Below the pieces are notes generated by a model. That model was not told the DNA's origin, did no database searches, and saw nothing but the letters and a program-made list of their open reading frames with translations. This document shows, in pieces, positions 18,704 through 28,303 of a stretch of DNA of 64,000 nucleotides (within the stretch, counting starts at the first letter, position 1; each line of letters opens with the position of its first letter). The DNA comes from Desulfuromonas sp964536375 (lineage in GTDB: Bacteria > Desulfobacterota > Desulfuromonadia > Desulfuromonadales > Desulfuromonadaceae). The position numbers and the translations under genes are program-made. Location of the stretch: NCBI GenBank assembly GCA_964536375.1, contig CAZHXF010000010.1, forward strand, positions 1 through 64,000. The letters are read 5' to 3'.

Positions 18704-19731
18704 GCTGACCCTCCTTTACGATTGCCCAAGGCATAAAACATGGTAACCATGATGGCAAACACCGTAATACCAACGCCGAGCTCGATAAGAAAGATACCTA
18801 AATGTTGTCCATGCAGCGGCTCATGAGCCAGCACATTGTAATCAAGAAAATTACCCCCGAGGAACATACACAGTACACCGACGCCACCGTACAGCATCAG
18901 TCCCAGCACCGCCAACAAGCGCAGCGCCGTAGGGGTAACAACCAGCATTGCCTTTTCAACATTGAAGATCATGGCATAGAGCATAATGGCGCTGGCAAAG
19001 ATCACCCCGGCCTGAAAACCACCGCCCGGACCATAATCACCGTGAAATTGTACATACAGCGCAAACAGCATAATCAATGGGATAAACATCTTACCCACGA
19101 TACGCAGCACCAGATGGTCGGTACTCGGCGCATTACTCGCATCCAGGACTTGAACGGCAACCGGGGTAGTATCGGGCAAAACTCCACCTAAGCGCACCTT
19201 AAACTCCTTGCGGCGGCTAAAACCCAGCAACCCAACCAGCGCAATTCCGGCAGTAAAGATAACCGTTGCCTCGCCCAGAGTATCGTAGCCCCGATAGCTA
19301 GCCAGCACTGAAGTAACAACATTGGGCGGGCCGACCTCCTGGGGAGAATCGACGATAAAACGTACTGCCATGTGACGATGAATAGCTGAATCGGGGTCGC
19401 CAAATGGGGGCAAATCCATGGTACCGTACACCAGTACCGCACCGGTAACGGCAACCACCAGTAAAGCGAGATAGGGCTGATGCGAGGGGCGGCGCTCACG
19501 GGTATGGGTTAGAGACAAAGCGCTGAGCAGCAAAATAGAAGAGATACCGGTGCCAACCGCGGCCTCGGTAAAAGCCACGTCTACCGCGTCCATGGTAATG
19601 AACAAGGAAGCTGACAACAGGCTGAAAATACCCAACAACATGATGGCGCAAAAAAGTTTGCGGATATAGACAATGACAATCACCGTCACACACAAAAACG
19701 ACAGCAAGACGATATCGACAGCTGCTTCCAT
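18700..19731 (-). CDS. Fusion: DUF4040 (MbhD) + MbhE-like + MrpB
   Basis: The 343-residue protein joins three parts. Residues about 1-75 match the DUF4040/MbhD piece (AFTEAAVGTGISSILLL), about 80-175 match MbhE with its GYDTLGEATVIFTAGIA motif, and about 200-335 match MrpB (FHGDYGPGGGFQAGVI). The first two correspond to the C-terminal tail of a large MrpA. Thus the MrpA tail is detached from the NuoL-like part and fused to MrpB. It sits between mrpG and mrpC. Confidence 0.88.
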   Translation of the reverse strand: MEAAVDIVLLSFLCVTVIVIVYIRKLFCAIMLLGIFSLLSASLFITMDAVDVAFTEAAVGTGISSILLLSALSLTHTRERRPSHQPYLALLVVAVTGAVLVYGTMDLPPFGDPDSAIHRHMAVRFIVDSPQEVGPPNVVTSVLASYRGYDTLGEATVIFTAGIALVGLLGFSRRKEFKVRLGGVLPDTTPVAVQVLDASNAPSTDHLVLRIVGKMFIPLIMLFALYVQFHGDYGPGGGFQAGVIFASAIMLYAMIFNVEKAMLVVTPTALRLLAVLGLMLYGGVGVLCMFLGGNFLDYNVLAHEPLHGQHLGIFLIELGVGITVFAIMVTMFYALGNRKGGSA

Positions 19732-20054
19732 CAGCGTTTATCCTCCCGTCCCAAGAGTGGTCGAATCCCTTTTTTCAACGCTGTCTTAGCCAACGCGTGT
19801 GTAGCGGTAGTGCTGGTTACTATCAGAAACACCAAGACAAAGCACAGCTTGACGCTCACCAGAGTAAAACCAGCCTGGAGCATCAGCGCAAAGAGAATCG
19901 CAAAAGAACAGACAGAATCGGTCACCCCGGTGGCGTGCTGCCGGGTAAAAAAGTCGGGCAGGCGATACAGACCAACACCACCGCTAATGCCCAGAAAGCA
20001 GCCAACGGTTAACAACAGCGCCGTCAATATATCCAGAAGACAGAAATCCATCAT
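19731..20054 (-). CDS. mrpG: Mrp antiporter subunit G
   Basis: The product is about 107 residues with three helices and the typical GISGGVGLYRLPDFFTRQHA segment and a C-terminal ALAKTALK. The ATG at 20054 has GGGAGGGA 7 nt upstream, itself inside the mrpF 3' end; the longer frame from 20105 is therefore rejected. The stop overlaps the start of the DUF4040-MrpB gene by one base. Confidence 0.88.
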   Translation of the reverse strand: MMDFCLLDILTALLLTVGCFLGISGGVGLYRLPDFFTRQHATGVTDSVCSFAILFALMLQAGFTLVSVKLCFVLVFLIVTSTTATHALAKTALKKGIRPLLGREDKR

Positions 20055-20058
20055 GAAA

Positions 20059-20337
20059 TTATCCCTCCCCCGTCGGTGCAGTACCTTCGCTGATCTGCCG
20101 CTCAAAGAAGCGCAGCACGGCCAGAGTACTTAAAAAATTGACCAGCGCATAAACCAGCGCAATATCCAAGAAATCAGGGCGTTCAGTCATAAAACCAACC
20201 ACAGCTATGAGCAGAACGGTCTTAGTACCAAACATGTTTACCGCCAACAGACGATCAAAAGCTGTCGGTCCTAATATTGCCCGCACCAAGGTCAAGCCCA
20301 TTACCACCAAAATAGCTAATGCAGATGCTACATACAT
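20059..20337 (-). CDS. mrpF: Mrp antiporter subunit F
   Basis: The product is about 92 residues with three helices and the family core VRAILGPTAFDRLLAVNMFG and an acidic TERPDFLDIALVYAL helix. I choose ATG 20337 over 20385 because it places the first helix at the N terminus as in relatives and falls just past the mrpE stop, with GGGGG about 12 nt before it. Confidence 0.85.
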   Translation of the reverse strand: MYVASALAILVVMGLTLVRAILGPTAFDRLLAVNMFGTKTVLLIAVVGFMTERPDFLDIALVYALVNFLSTLAVLRFFERQISEGTAPTGEG

Positions 20338-20344
20338 AGACAGA

Positions 20345-20815
20345 TTAAACCCCCAGCTGGGTAATGCGACGATCCATCTCGCCACTTAGCAGATCTTCAG
20401 CAGCACTCCAGGTTAAAGCGTGAACTTCCAGCTTATCACCGTCAACATTGACACACACCGTACCCGGGGTAACCGTAATAGAATTGGCATACATCATCAC
20501 CCCAAAAGGTGTTTTCTGACTTGCCTTGACACAAATCAGGGTTGGACTGATATCCACACGCGGCGACCAGATACGTCGACATACTGCGACATTTGCTAGG
20601 ACAATCTCTTTGGCCAACCATGTAAAATAAATAATGCTACGCATGGGTAACTGAACCAGCTGAGCCTCATCATCAACAACCCGCATACGGCGGGCAATTA
20701 AAACAGTCAGAATAACTGAGAATACTCCACAGGAGAGGATAAACGGGGTATTATAACCGGATAGAAGCAGCCAGAAGACGGTTAAAGTTGCGGTGAGGTA
20801 AAGTGTATATTTCAT
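20345..20815 (-). CDS. mrpE: Mrp antiporter subunit E
   Basis: The 156-residue protein opens with two N-terminal helices (TVFWLLLSGY near residue 15) and has the conserved ANSITVTPGTVCVNVDGD segment near 110 that defines MnhE/MrpE. It is the first gene of the operon; gene order E-F-G-(D/E fusion)-B-C-D-D-small-D follows the Mbh/Mrp plan. A promoter should lie in the gap shared with the divergent menaquinone operon. Confidence 0.9.
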   Translation of the reverse strand: MKYTLYLTATLTVFWLLLSGYNTPFILSCGVFSVILTVLIARRMRVVDDEAQLVQLPMRSIIYFTWLAKEIVLANVAVCRRIWSPRVDISPTLICVKASQKTPFGVMMYANSITVTPGTVCVNVDGDKLEVHALTWSAAEDLLSGEMDRRITQLGV

Positions 20816-21139
20816 GGTCCCTCCGTCAAATATTTTGTAAATATAACACCGTACTAATCAAAACAATAATTTTTTCCTGCTGGTTACGTGTATTATTCTC
20901 ATCATCTACTTATTACGCATCCAACTGTGGGGAGATGTTATGTAGCCGATCTGCGCCGTCCATTCAAGCCATGGTGGCAAAAACCTTGATTCGTCCTTGG
21001 GCGCAGGTGTAAAGTAGGGCGATTTTACCGGACAACATACTGAGTATTTCCTTATACGAGTTACACCAACACAGCACAAAGGCACTATGAGCTTGCGCTT
21101 ACGCGCGCAACGGTAGAGCAAAGAAAGGATATCTTTTTA
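20816..21139. other. Divergent promoter region between mrpE and mqnP
   Basis: The 324-bp gap lies between two outward-facing operons. No structured RNA, repeat copy or convincing small gene was recognised. The plus-strand gene start is marked by AAAGGA 9 nt before its ATG. Confidence 0.5.
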
Positions 21140-22012
21140 ATGCCAACCATCTTGACTAAAATAAAATCTCTGCTGGAGATGGTTAAGTTTTCGCACACGA
21201 TTTTTGCCTTTCCGTTTGCCCTGATCGGTCTGGTAGTTGCGGCCCATACGGCGCATCAGACGCCATCTATCCAGCAATTTTTGTGGATCTGCCTAGCTAT
21301 GGTAGGGGCCCGTTCTGGCGCTATGGGGCTTAACCGCCTACTTGATGCCCGTATTGATGCGCTGAACCCGCGTACTGCCGAACGCCATATCCCGGCGGGA
21401 GTTGTTGCGCACTGGGAAGCCTGGCTGTTTGTGATAGTATCCTTTACAGTGCTGATATTCTCTGCCTACCAGCTAAATCCACTGTGTTTTTATCTGTCAC
21501 CAGTAGCGGTGTTTTTCCTGGCGCTATATTCGTTCGCCAAACGCTTTACCCTGTATGCCCATCTGGTGCTGGGACTGTGTCTGGGAGCGGCACCGGTTGG
21601 TGCCTGGATCGCTATCCGTGGCGATGTCAGTGTCTCCATTGTGTTGATAGGCTTAGCGGTACTGCTATGGGTAGCGGGTTTCGACATCTTGTACGCCCTG
21701 CAAGATCTGGACTTCGATCGTGAGCATGACTTGCACTCGATTCCAGCTAAGCTGGGCGAGGAGGCCTCCTTCTATCTGGTGCGCCTATTCCACATCGGCA
21801 TGATCATCTTGCTGTTGTTAGCTACATCGGGTAGCAATCTAGGCTGGATATATCTACTCGGGGTAGCTACGGTAGCGGCAATGCTGTTTTATGAGCACAC
21901 TTTGGTAAAACCGGGGGATTTGAGTAAGATGGACGCTGCCTTCTTCACTATGAATGGCTACATCAGTGTCACCCTGTTTGCTTTTGTCCTTCTGGACGTA
22001 ATTATCCTATGA
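21140..22012 (+). CDS. mqnP: UbiA-family prenyltransferase of the futalosine menaquinone pathway
   Basis: The 290-residue integral membrane protein carries the two aspartate motifs of UbiA enzymes: NRLLDARIDALNPRTAERHI near residue 70 and YALQDLDFDREHD near 190. These bind Mg-prenyl diphosphate. Position in front of ubiX, mqnE and mqnC indicates that it prenylates the naphthoate precursor of menaquinone rather than 4-hydroxybenzoate; this is inferred from context. Its stop overlaps the next start as ATGA. Confidence 0.88.
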   Translation: MPTILTKIKSLLEMVKFSHTIFAFPFALIGLVVAAHTAHQTPSIQQFLWICLAMVGARSGAMGLNRLLDARIDALNPRTAERHIPAGVVAHWEAWLFVIVSFTVLIFSAYQLNPLCFYLSPVAVFFLALYSFAKRFTLYAHLVLGLCLGAAPVGAWIAIRGDVSVSIVLIGLAVLLWVAGFDILYALQDLDFDREHDLHSIPAKLGEEASFYLVRLFHIGMIILLLLATSGSNLGWIYLLGVATVAAMLFYEHTLVKPGDLSKMDAAFFTMNGYISVTLFAFVLLDVIIL

Positions 22013-22641
22013 TCTGCGCAGCCCAGACACAACTAGAACACATTGTTGTAGCTATAACAGGTGCCTCGGGAACTGTTTATGGTACCACGCTGGTGCAGCA
22101 GTTACTGCACGCTGGTCAGCGCGTATCTTTGTTGATGTCCAGTGCCGCACGCCAGGTATCGTCACTGGAACAGCAGCTTGACTGGTCAGCCAACCACGAA
22201 ATCTTCCAGCACCAAGCTCAGGAATTTTTCGCTGCCGGACCGGATCAACTACAGTGCTATAGCGAACAGCAATTTACCGCGCCCATCGCCAGCGGCTCCG
22301 CCGCGGCTGACGCCATGGTGATTGTCCCTAGCTCAATGGGTAGCGTTGCCCGTGTTGCCAACGGTCTGAGCAGCAACCTGATCGAACGGGTGGCCGATGT
22401 GATGCTAAAGGAACGCAGAAAACTGATAATCGTACCGCGTGAAACCCCGTTTAATAGTATTCACCTTCAAAATCTGCTGACACTGTCACAGAATGGAGCC
22501 ATTATCCTGCCGGCAATGCCGGCATTTTACAGCCAGCCACAAACAGTGGAGGAGCTAATCAATTTTGTTGTCGGTAAAATCTTCGACAGCCTTGGTTTGC
22601 CCCACACACTGTTTACTCGCTGGGGAGAAAACCATGAATGA
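22009..22641 (+). CDS. ubiX: UbiX-type flavin prenyltransferase
   Basis: The 210-residue protein has the FMN-binding AITGASGTVYGTTLVQQLL near residue 15, IASGSAAADAMVIVPSSMG near 95 and the KERRKLIIVPRETPFN segment near 140, all diagnostic of UbiX/Pad1. It makes prenylated FMN for a UbiD-type decarboxylase, which is not in this window. It is coupled to mqnP by 4 nt and overlaps mqnE by 8 nt. Confidence 0.93.
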   Translation: MICAAQTQLEHIVVAITGASGTVYGTTLVQQLLHAGQRVSLLMSSAARQVSSLEQQLDWSANHEIFQHQAQEFFAAGPDQLQCYSEQQFTAPIASGSAAADAMVIVPSSMGSVARVANGLSSNLIERVADVMLKERRKLIIVPRETPFNSIHLQNLLTLSQNGAIILPAMPAFYSQPQTVEELINFVVGKIFDSLGLPHTLFTRWGENHE

Positions 22642-23731
22642 TATCATTGCCCAGGTACGGGCAAAAATCGACACCGGCCAACGGATCAGCGACGCTGACG
22701 CCCTGCAACTGTTTGAATCAGATGATCTGTTCGGCATCGGTCAATTGGCCGCCGACATCAACCGCAGCAAAAATGGCGACAAAGTGTTATTCAATGTTAA
22801 TCGCCATATAAATTACACCAATATCTGCGTCAATCAGTGCCGCTTTTGCGCCTTCAGTAAGGAGAGTGGTGAGCCAGGTGGTTACACCTACAATCTGAGC
22901 CAGATTCTAGAAAAGGCAGCTGAAGCCAATGCCGCAGGGGCTACCGAATTGCACATGGTAGGTGGCTTACACCCGGAATTACCCTTTGATTTTTACCTGC
23001 GCATGATGGCAACAATCAAAGCTAACAATCCACACATGAAGATCAAAGCTTTTACTGCGGTGGAGATCGACTATTTTTCCCAGATCTCCAAGCTGCCGGT
23101 GGAAGAGGTAATTTCCGAGCTCAAGCGCCTTGGTCTTGACTCCACACCGGGCGGCGGGGCTGAAATACTCTGCGCCGAGGTACGTAATCAGATCTGTCCA
23201 GAAAAAATATCTGGCGAACGCTGGCTAGAAGTGACAGAAAAAATCCACAATAGTGGATTAAAAAGCAATGCCACCATGCTTTTCGGTCATGTAGAAAACT
23301 ACGCTGACCGTGTCGATCACATGGCTAAACTGCGCGCCCTGCAGGATAAAACCGCTGGCTTTCAGTCTTTTATTCCTCTGGCATTTCAACCCGATAACAC
23401 CCGCATCCCCAACGCCAAGGGACCAGGTGGACTCGACAGTTTGAAAACGCTGGCGATTAGCCGTATTTATCTGGATAATTTTCAGCACATCAAAGCCTAC
23501 TGGATCATGCTCGGCTTAAAAATTGCCCAGGTGGCACTATCCTTTGGTGTTAACGATCTCGATGGTACCGTAGTCGAGGAAAAAATCGGTCATGACGCTG
23601 GCGCTGATTCTCCCCAGAAACTGGAAAAACAGGAGATTATCCGTCAGATTCGCAATGCTGGGAAAATTCCTGTAGAACGCGACACCCTCTATCAGCAAGT
23701 ACGGGTCTACGATGATATTGCAAACGATTAA
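22634..23731 (+). CDS. mqnE: Aminofutalosine synthase (radical SAM)
   Basis: The 365-residue enzyme has the radical SAM cluster motif CVNQCRFCAF near residue 70, LHMVGGLHPELPFDFY, and STPGGGAEIL. It joins a SAM-derived adenosyl group to the enolpyruvyl benzoate intermediate. The ATG at 22634 has GGGAGA before it and lies inside the ubiX end; the extra frame back to 22565 is a shadow of ubiX. The VGGLHP segment distinguishes it from MqnC, which has QGGVHP. Confidence 0.93.
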   Translation: MNDIIAQVRAKIDTGQRISDADALQLFESDDLFGIGQLAADINRSKNGDKVLFNVNRHINYTNICVNQCRFCAFSKESGEPGGYTYNLSQILEKAAEANAAGATELHMVGGLHPELPFDFYLRMMATIKANNPHMKIKAFTAVEIDYFSQISKLPVEEVISELKRLGLDSTPGGGAEILCAEVRNQICPEKISGERWLEVTEKIHNSGLKSNATMLFGHVENYADRVDHMAKLRALQDKTAGFQSFIPLAFQPDNTRIPNAKGPGGLDSLKTLAISRIYLDNFQHIKAYWIMLGLKIAQVALSFGVNDLDGTVVEEKIGHDAGADSPQKLEKQEIIRQIRNAGKIPVERDTLYQQVRVYDDIAND

Positions 23732-24779
23732 GGACAAACTGGCCAGCGGGCAAACTCTATGCCGTGAAGACGCACTATTTTTGTTCAACAACACCGGGCT
23801 ACTGGAACTGGGTCAGATGGCCGACGAGCAGCGTAAACGCCGTCATCCTGACGGACAAGTCAGCTTTGTTGTCGATCGCAATGTCAACTACAGCAATATC
23901 TGCTGCTGCAAATGTCGCTTTTGCGCCTTTTATTGCGATGAAAATGATGCCAATGCCTACCTGCTCAGTTATGATGAAATTTTTGCCAAGGTACAGGAAC
24001 TGGTTGACCACGGTGGCACTCAGCTGCTGATGCAGGGTGGAGTACATCCCAGCTTGACCATTGACTGGTTTGAGGAATTATTCATCCAGCTCGGTCAGCG
24101 TTTTCCTTCGGTACAGATCCACTCACTGTCTCCGGCAGAGATTATCCAGATTGCTCAATTATCAGATTTAAGCGTCACCGAGTGTTTACAGCGCTTACAA
24201 GCCGCGGGATTAAAATCAATCCCCGGTGGTGGCGCTGAAGTGCTAGTGGACGAAGTACGCCAAGTTATCTCCCCCAATAAAATTGGCTGGCGGCGGTGGG
24301 CCGATGTGATGGAACAAGCGCATGCTCTTGGCATGAAAACCACTGCGACATTGATGTTTGGCTGTGGCGAAACACCGGCGCAACTCGTGGAACACCTGTT
24401 TCGCGTACGAGAAATTCAGCAACGAACAGGCGGTCTCAGCGCCTTTATCAGCTGGTCATTTCAACCCAACAACACCGAACTTGGCGGCGACTCCGCAACC
24501 GGTTATGATTACTTACGTGTTGTAGCTTTATCGCGCTTAGTGCTGGACAACATTGACAACATCCAGGCCAGCTGGGTCACACAGGGAGACAAAATGGCCC
24601 AAGTAGCTCTGCGCTTTGGGGCCAACGACCTCGGAGGGACAATGCTGGAAGAAAATGTTGTTGCTGCCACCGGGGTGGCTTTTCGCATGACACAACAGCA
24701 ACTGATCGACCTGGCTCGTGATGCAGGATTTACTCCAGTGCGACGCACTACAGGCTACGAAATATTAGAAGTCTACTGA
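23712..24779 (+). CDS. mqnC: Cyclic dehypoxanthinyl futalosine synthase (radical SAM)
   Basis: The 355-residue enzyme has CCCKCRFCAFYC near residue 60, LLMQGGVHPSL, SIPGGGAEVL and FISWSFQPNNTEL, the MqnC set. It cyclises dehypoxanthine futalosine. It overlaps mqnE by 20 nt and is clearly a paralogue of it. MqnA, MqnB and MqnD are not in the window. Confidence 0.93.
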   Translation: MILQTIKDKLASGQTLCREDALFLFNNTGLLELGQMADEQRKRRHPDGQVSFVVDRNVNYSNICCCKCRFCAFYCDENDANAYLLSYDEIFAKVQELVDHGGTQLLMQGGVHPSLTIDWFEELFIQLGQRFPSVQIHSLSPAEIIQIAQLSDLSVTECLQRLQAAGLKSIPGGGAEVLVDEVRQVISPNKIGWRRWADVMEQAHALGMKTTATLMFGCGETPAQLVEHLFRVREIQQRTGGLSAFISWSFQPNNTELGGDSATGYDYLRVVALSRLVLDNIDNIQASWVTQGDKMAQVALRFGANDLGGTMLEENVVAATGVAFRMTQQQLIDLARDAGFTPVRRTTGYEILEVY

Positions 24780-24811
24780 ATCAACAACACTTCAGCGTGG
24801 AAGTTATAAAG

Positions 24812-25864
24812 ATGATCCCATTACGTAAAAATATTGCCGAAATGGCCGGCTATGTCCCCGGTTTTCAGCCCGACAATCCCGAGCAATGGATTAAGCTAAA
24901 CACCAACGAAAATCCTTATCCAACTTCGCCTCAGGTGGTTGCGGCAATACTACAGGAACTAGGGACAGATGGTGCCAGTTTACGCCAGTACCCTGACGCG
25001 GCAAGTAAAGCAGCACGTATAGCGGCGGCCGAGCTCTACGGCTTTGAACCAGAGTGGCTGATTATGGCCAACGGTTCTGACGAGCTGCTCAATAATCTTA
25101 TTCGCGCCTGTGCTAATGAGGGTGATGAAGTGGCTTTTATTCAGCCCTCTTATTCATACTACGCCACCTTAATTGATATTCAGGGCGCCAAAATACGTAC
25201 ATTCAGCCTAACCGATGACTACAAAATTGCTGATTTCCCGCCGCGCTATACCGGCAAACTTTTTTTCCTTACTAATCCAAACGCCCCCTTGGGCATTACC
25301 TTTAGTTGTGCCGAAATCAGTGAAATAGCCAGTCGCTGCGATGGTCTGTTGGTTGTCGATGAAGCTTACGCTGACTTTGCCAGCGAAACGGCAATGCCAC
25401 TGGTAAAAAAACATCCTAACCTAGTAGTGACTCGCACCTTTTCCAAGAGTTATGCTTTAGCTGGGATGCGTCTCGGTCTAGCAGTCGCCCATCCACAAGT
25501 GATTGCCGCCTTAGATAAAATTCGCGACCACTACCATCTCGACCGACTTGCCTTAGTTGCCGCTGAAGCGGCATTGCGTGACCAAACCTACCTACAGCAA
25601 CGCGTTACAGAAATCTGTGCCACCCGCGACTGGTTCAGCACCAAATTGCGTGACTTAGGTTTTACGGTTATTCAATCACAGGCAAACTTTGTTTTTGCCA
25701 GCCCAGCTGATGGCGATGGTCAACACGTATACGACATGCTCAAGGAACATAAAATTTTGGTACGCTATTTCAATGACCCGCTCCTCAAACATGGCTTACG
25801 CATCTCCATCGGCACCCGCCAGCAGATGGAGCATACCCTCGAAGTGTTGAGCAATAACCTATGA
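24812..25864 (+). CDS. hisC: Histidinol-phosphate aminotransferase
   Basis: The product is about 350 residues, a class I/II PLP aminotransferase. Family marks are KLNTNENPYPTSP near residue 30, the Asp of VVDEAYADF and the PLP lysine in TFSKSYALAGMRLG near 210. The ATG at 24812 is preferred over GTG 24797. It makes L-histidinol phosphate in histidine synthesis. Linkage to menaquinone genes is positional; it is followed by RNase D with a 4-nt overlap. Confidence 0.9.
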   Translation: MIPLRKNIAEMAGYVPGFQPDNPEQWIKLNTNENPYPTSPQVVAAILQELGTDGASLRQYPDAASKAARIAAAELYGFEPEWLIMANGSDELLNNLIRACANEGDEVAFIQPSYSYYATLIDIQGAKIRTFSLTDDYKIADFPPRYTGKLFFLTNPNAPLGITFSCAEISEIASRCDGLLVVDEAYADFASETAMPLVKKHPNLVVTRTFSKSYALAGMRLGLAVAHPQVIAALDKIRDHYHLDRLALVAAEAALRDQTYLQQRVTEICATRDWFSTKLRDLGFTVIQSQANFVFASPADGDGQHVYDMLKEHKILVRYFNDPLLKHGLRISIGTRQQMEHTLEVLSNNL

Positions 25865-27036
25865 ATAAATTAGACATTATGGAATCAAAAACCAAAACGG
25901 CAATACCGATTTTGACTACCACGCACGAAGTTGAACAGTTGGCAGCAGCACTGCAACCGCTAAATGTTTTTGCTGTGGATATGGAAGCTGATTCCATGCA
26001 CTCCTTTCAAGAGAAAGTATGCTTGCTGCAATTCACCTATCACCGCTCAGGCGCGGATAACAGTGAAGAGACTGTCCTTTTCGACCCACTGGCTGGTGCA
26101 GACGTGGCAGCATTACTGCCGGTGTTAGCCAATCCACAGATTCGTAAAATATTTCACGCTGCCGACTACGATGTACGTTGCCTTTTTCGCGACTTCAATA
26201 TCAAAATTAACGGTCTATTTGATACTATGATTGCCAGCCAACTCCTTGGCGCAGAGCGCGTTGGTCTCGCTGACGTGCTCGACAAACATTTTGCCATCAG
26301 CTTGGACAAAAAATATCAACGAGCCGATTGGTCAAAAAGACCACTCCCACTACCAATGTGCGAATATGCCGCCGGAGATACGCGTTATTTACACCAGTTG
26401 GCACAAATTCTGGAAAACAAACTGATTGAAAAAGATCGATTGTGGTGGGCACAAGAGGAATTCATGCTCATGGAACAGGCGCGTTTTCAGGTAAAACAAG
26501 GACCAGCCTTTCTTCGCTTCAAAGGAGCTGGAACCTTACCACCCCGCGCTCTGGCAGTGCTAGAAACGCTAATAGAGTGGCGTAACGGCGAAGCACAGCA
26601 CCGCAACTGTCCCGCATATAAGGTATTGGGCAACAAGACCCTGTTATCTTTAGCGCAGAACTGCCCGAGCAGCTTGGAAGAGCTTAAAAAGGTGGAGGAC
26701 TTCGCCCCCCGCTTGATTGAGCGCTACGGCAAAGCCTGTCTACACGCAGTAGCCCAAGCTATGCAGATTGACTCCAGCGCATTGCCCAGTTTCCCGCGCA
26801 GCGAACGCCCCAACCGCGACGCTGCTGTGGATAATCGCATGAACAAATTAAAAAAATGGCGGCAGAGTAAAGCTACTCAGCTAGAACTTGAGGCAGGGAT
26901 ACTAATCAACAACGCAGCACTGGAAAGCATTGCACGCCACTATCCGCAAAACTCTGCGCAATTGACGCAAATCTGCGGGCTTAAAAATTGGCAACAAAAA
27001 GTACTAGGGGAGGAAATCTTAGAGGTACTGAGCTGA
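25861..27036 (+). CDS. rnd: Ribonuclease D
   Basis: The 391-residue protein has the DEDD exonuclease fold: FAVDMEADSM with the first Asp-Glu pair near residue 40, KIFHAADYDVRCL, and the CEYAAGDTRYL end motif near 180. An HRDC domain follows (about 215-295, VLETLIEWRNGEAQ). It trims the 3' ends of tRNA precursors. The start overlaps the hisC stop as ATGA. Its stop is one base from the convergent HDOD gene. Confidence 0.92.
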   Translation: MNKLDIMESKTKTAIPILTTTHEVEQLAAALQPLNVFAVDMEADSMHSFQEKVCLLQFTYHRSGADNSEETVLFDPLAGADVAALLPVLANPQIRKIFHAADYDVRCLFRDFNIKINGLFDTMIASQLLGAERVGLADVLDKHFAISLDKKYQRADWSKRPLPLPMCEYAAGDTRYLHQLAQILENKLIEKDRLWWAQEEFMLMEQARFQVKQGPAFLRFKGAGTLPPRALAVLETLIEWRNGEAQHRNCPAYKVLGNKTLLSLAQNCPSSLEELKKVEDFAPRLIERYGKACLHAVAQAMQIDSSALPSFPRSERPNRDAAVDNRMNKLKKWRQSKATQLELEAGILINNAALESIARHYPQNSAQLTQICGLKNWQQKVLGEEILEVLS

Positions 27037-27037
27037 T

Positions 27038-28303
27038 TCAGTACAGAGCCGCCACAACCTCATCAACTAAGCTAAGATTGCTGTTAAGGTCGGCGATATT
27101 CAACATTTCAGCGCGCACATGTGTACACTTGAGCACTGCATCTGCTACATTGGCTGGTTTGAGCAACAACATGTGACTTAAATAGATAATTTCCACCATA
27201 TTTTGATTTTCTTGCGCCAGTTGCGGTTGTTGATAGTATTTTATGCAATCATGAATTGTAGAACCAAGATTCCAGCGTCTGGACAACAGAGCTCCGGTGT
27301 TTTGACTGTACTTAGTAACCAATTGTGCTAATTGTGCATCTGCCACATTTTCATCAATCAGTAATTGCAGCAACAACACCTTACCAATATTGTGGAGCAG
27401 TCCACAGAGAAAAGCCATCTCCGTATCCTCGCCCAACTGGGCCGCAATCTGCTCAGCCAGACAGGCACAGCGTAGCGCATGTTGTGATATTTGCGATACG
27501 GTATCTTTATGATTAGGAGGCTGAGCACAAGCAAGCTGCGCATGAACTATCCCTATAATATGATCTGTTGGATATAGCTCCAGAGCTTGTTTAATAGTAT
27601 CTGAGTGTTTTTTTGTGCCCACTGCGGCATTAACCACACGCAACATAAAAGCACTTAGCACCTGATCTGAGCGCACTATTTTCAAGAATTGTCCAGCTGC
27701 ACCAGTATCCTCCCAGCACTCTTCCAATTTGATCATGATGTTAGGTAACAAGGGCAGGTAAAAATTATCGCTAGAAATTTTACGCGCGGCATTACGCAGC
27801 AACTCAGCGTTTTTATCAGCAGTTTGGTTATCATTGTCACCCTGCAACAGTTGCTGTAATGCCTGAACCACACTGATACGGATTAGACCTTCTAGCACCT
27901 GTTGCGGTAACTTATAACTAAATGCAAAGGAGCCGTTAGTCCAAGAGAGAACATCAGCCAACGTTTCATTAGCCAAATCTGATAGTGCAGCTTCCAGCTT
28001 GGATTTTTCAAAAATATTTTTTTTCAATAAACTGGTAGTAAACGCAATGCCGTTGCGCTTGCTATCCTTGAGTAAAAATCCTGCCCAGGTACGCGTTAAC
28101 TCTCCACGCTGGATAAGATATTCCCCGACCCGTTCGCCAGGCTTATTTGAAGTAATATAGATCAGGAGTCCATTATGAAAATACAGCGTTTTTTGAATAC
28201 TAGCGCGCACCAGCATCAGGGCTCCAGTTTTCTGCTGCACTGAACACAAGCGTAATATTTCCGCCAATGAGGTAACATCTAAGGTGCCATTTAGTTTTTG
28301 CAT
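27038..28303 (-). CDS. DUF4388-HDOD signalling protein
   Basis: The product is about 421 residues. The first 120 match DUF4388/PATAN (LNGTLDVTSLAEILRLCSVQ and KTGALMLV), and about 185-385 match an HDOD domain (LPLLPNIMIKLEECWED, FLCGLLHNIGKVLLLQL). HDOD proteins are non-catalytic regulators of motility or signalling. ATG 28303 has AAAGGA 8 nt upstream; the longer frame from 28363 is unlikely. Confidence 0.85.
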   Translation of the reverse strand: MQKLNGTLDVTSLAEILRLCSVQQKTGALMLVRASIQKTLYFHNGLLIYITSNKPGERVGEYLIQRGELTRTWAGFLLKDSKRNGIAFTTSLLKKNIFEKSKLEAALSDLANETLADVLSWTNGSFAFSYKLPQQVLEGLIRISVVQALQQLLQGDNDNQTADKNAELLRNAARKISSDNFYLPLLPNIMIKLEECWEDTGAAGQFLKIVRSDQVLSAFMLRVVNAAVGTKKHSDTIKQALELYPTDHIIGIVHAQLACAQPPNHKDTVSQISQHALRCACLAEQIAAQLGEDTEMAFLCGLLHNIGKVLLLQLLIDENVADAQLAQLVTKYSQNTGALLSRRWNLGSTIHDCIKYYQQPQLAQENQNMVEIIYLSHMLLLKPANVADAVLKCTHVRAEMLNIADLNSNLSLVDEVVAALY

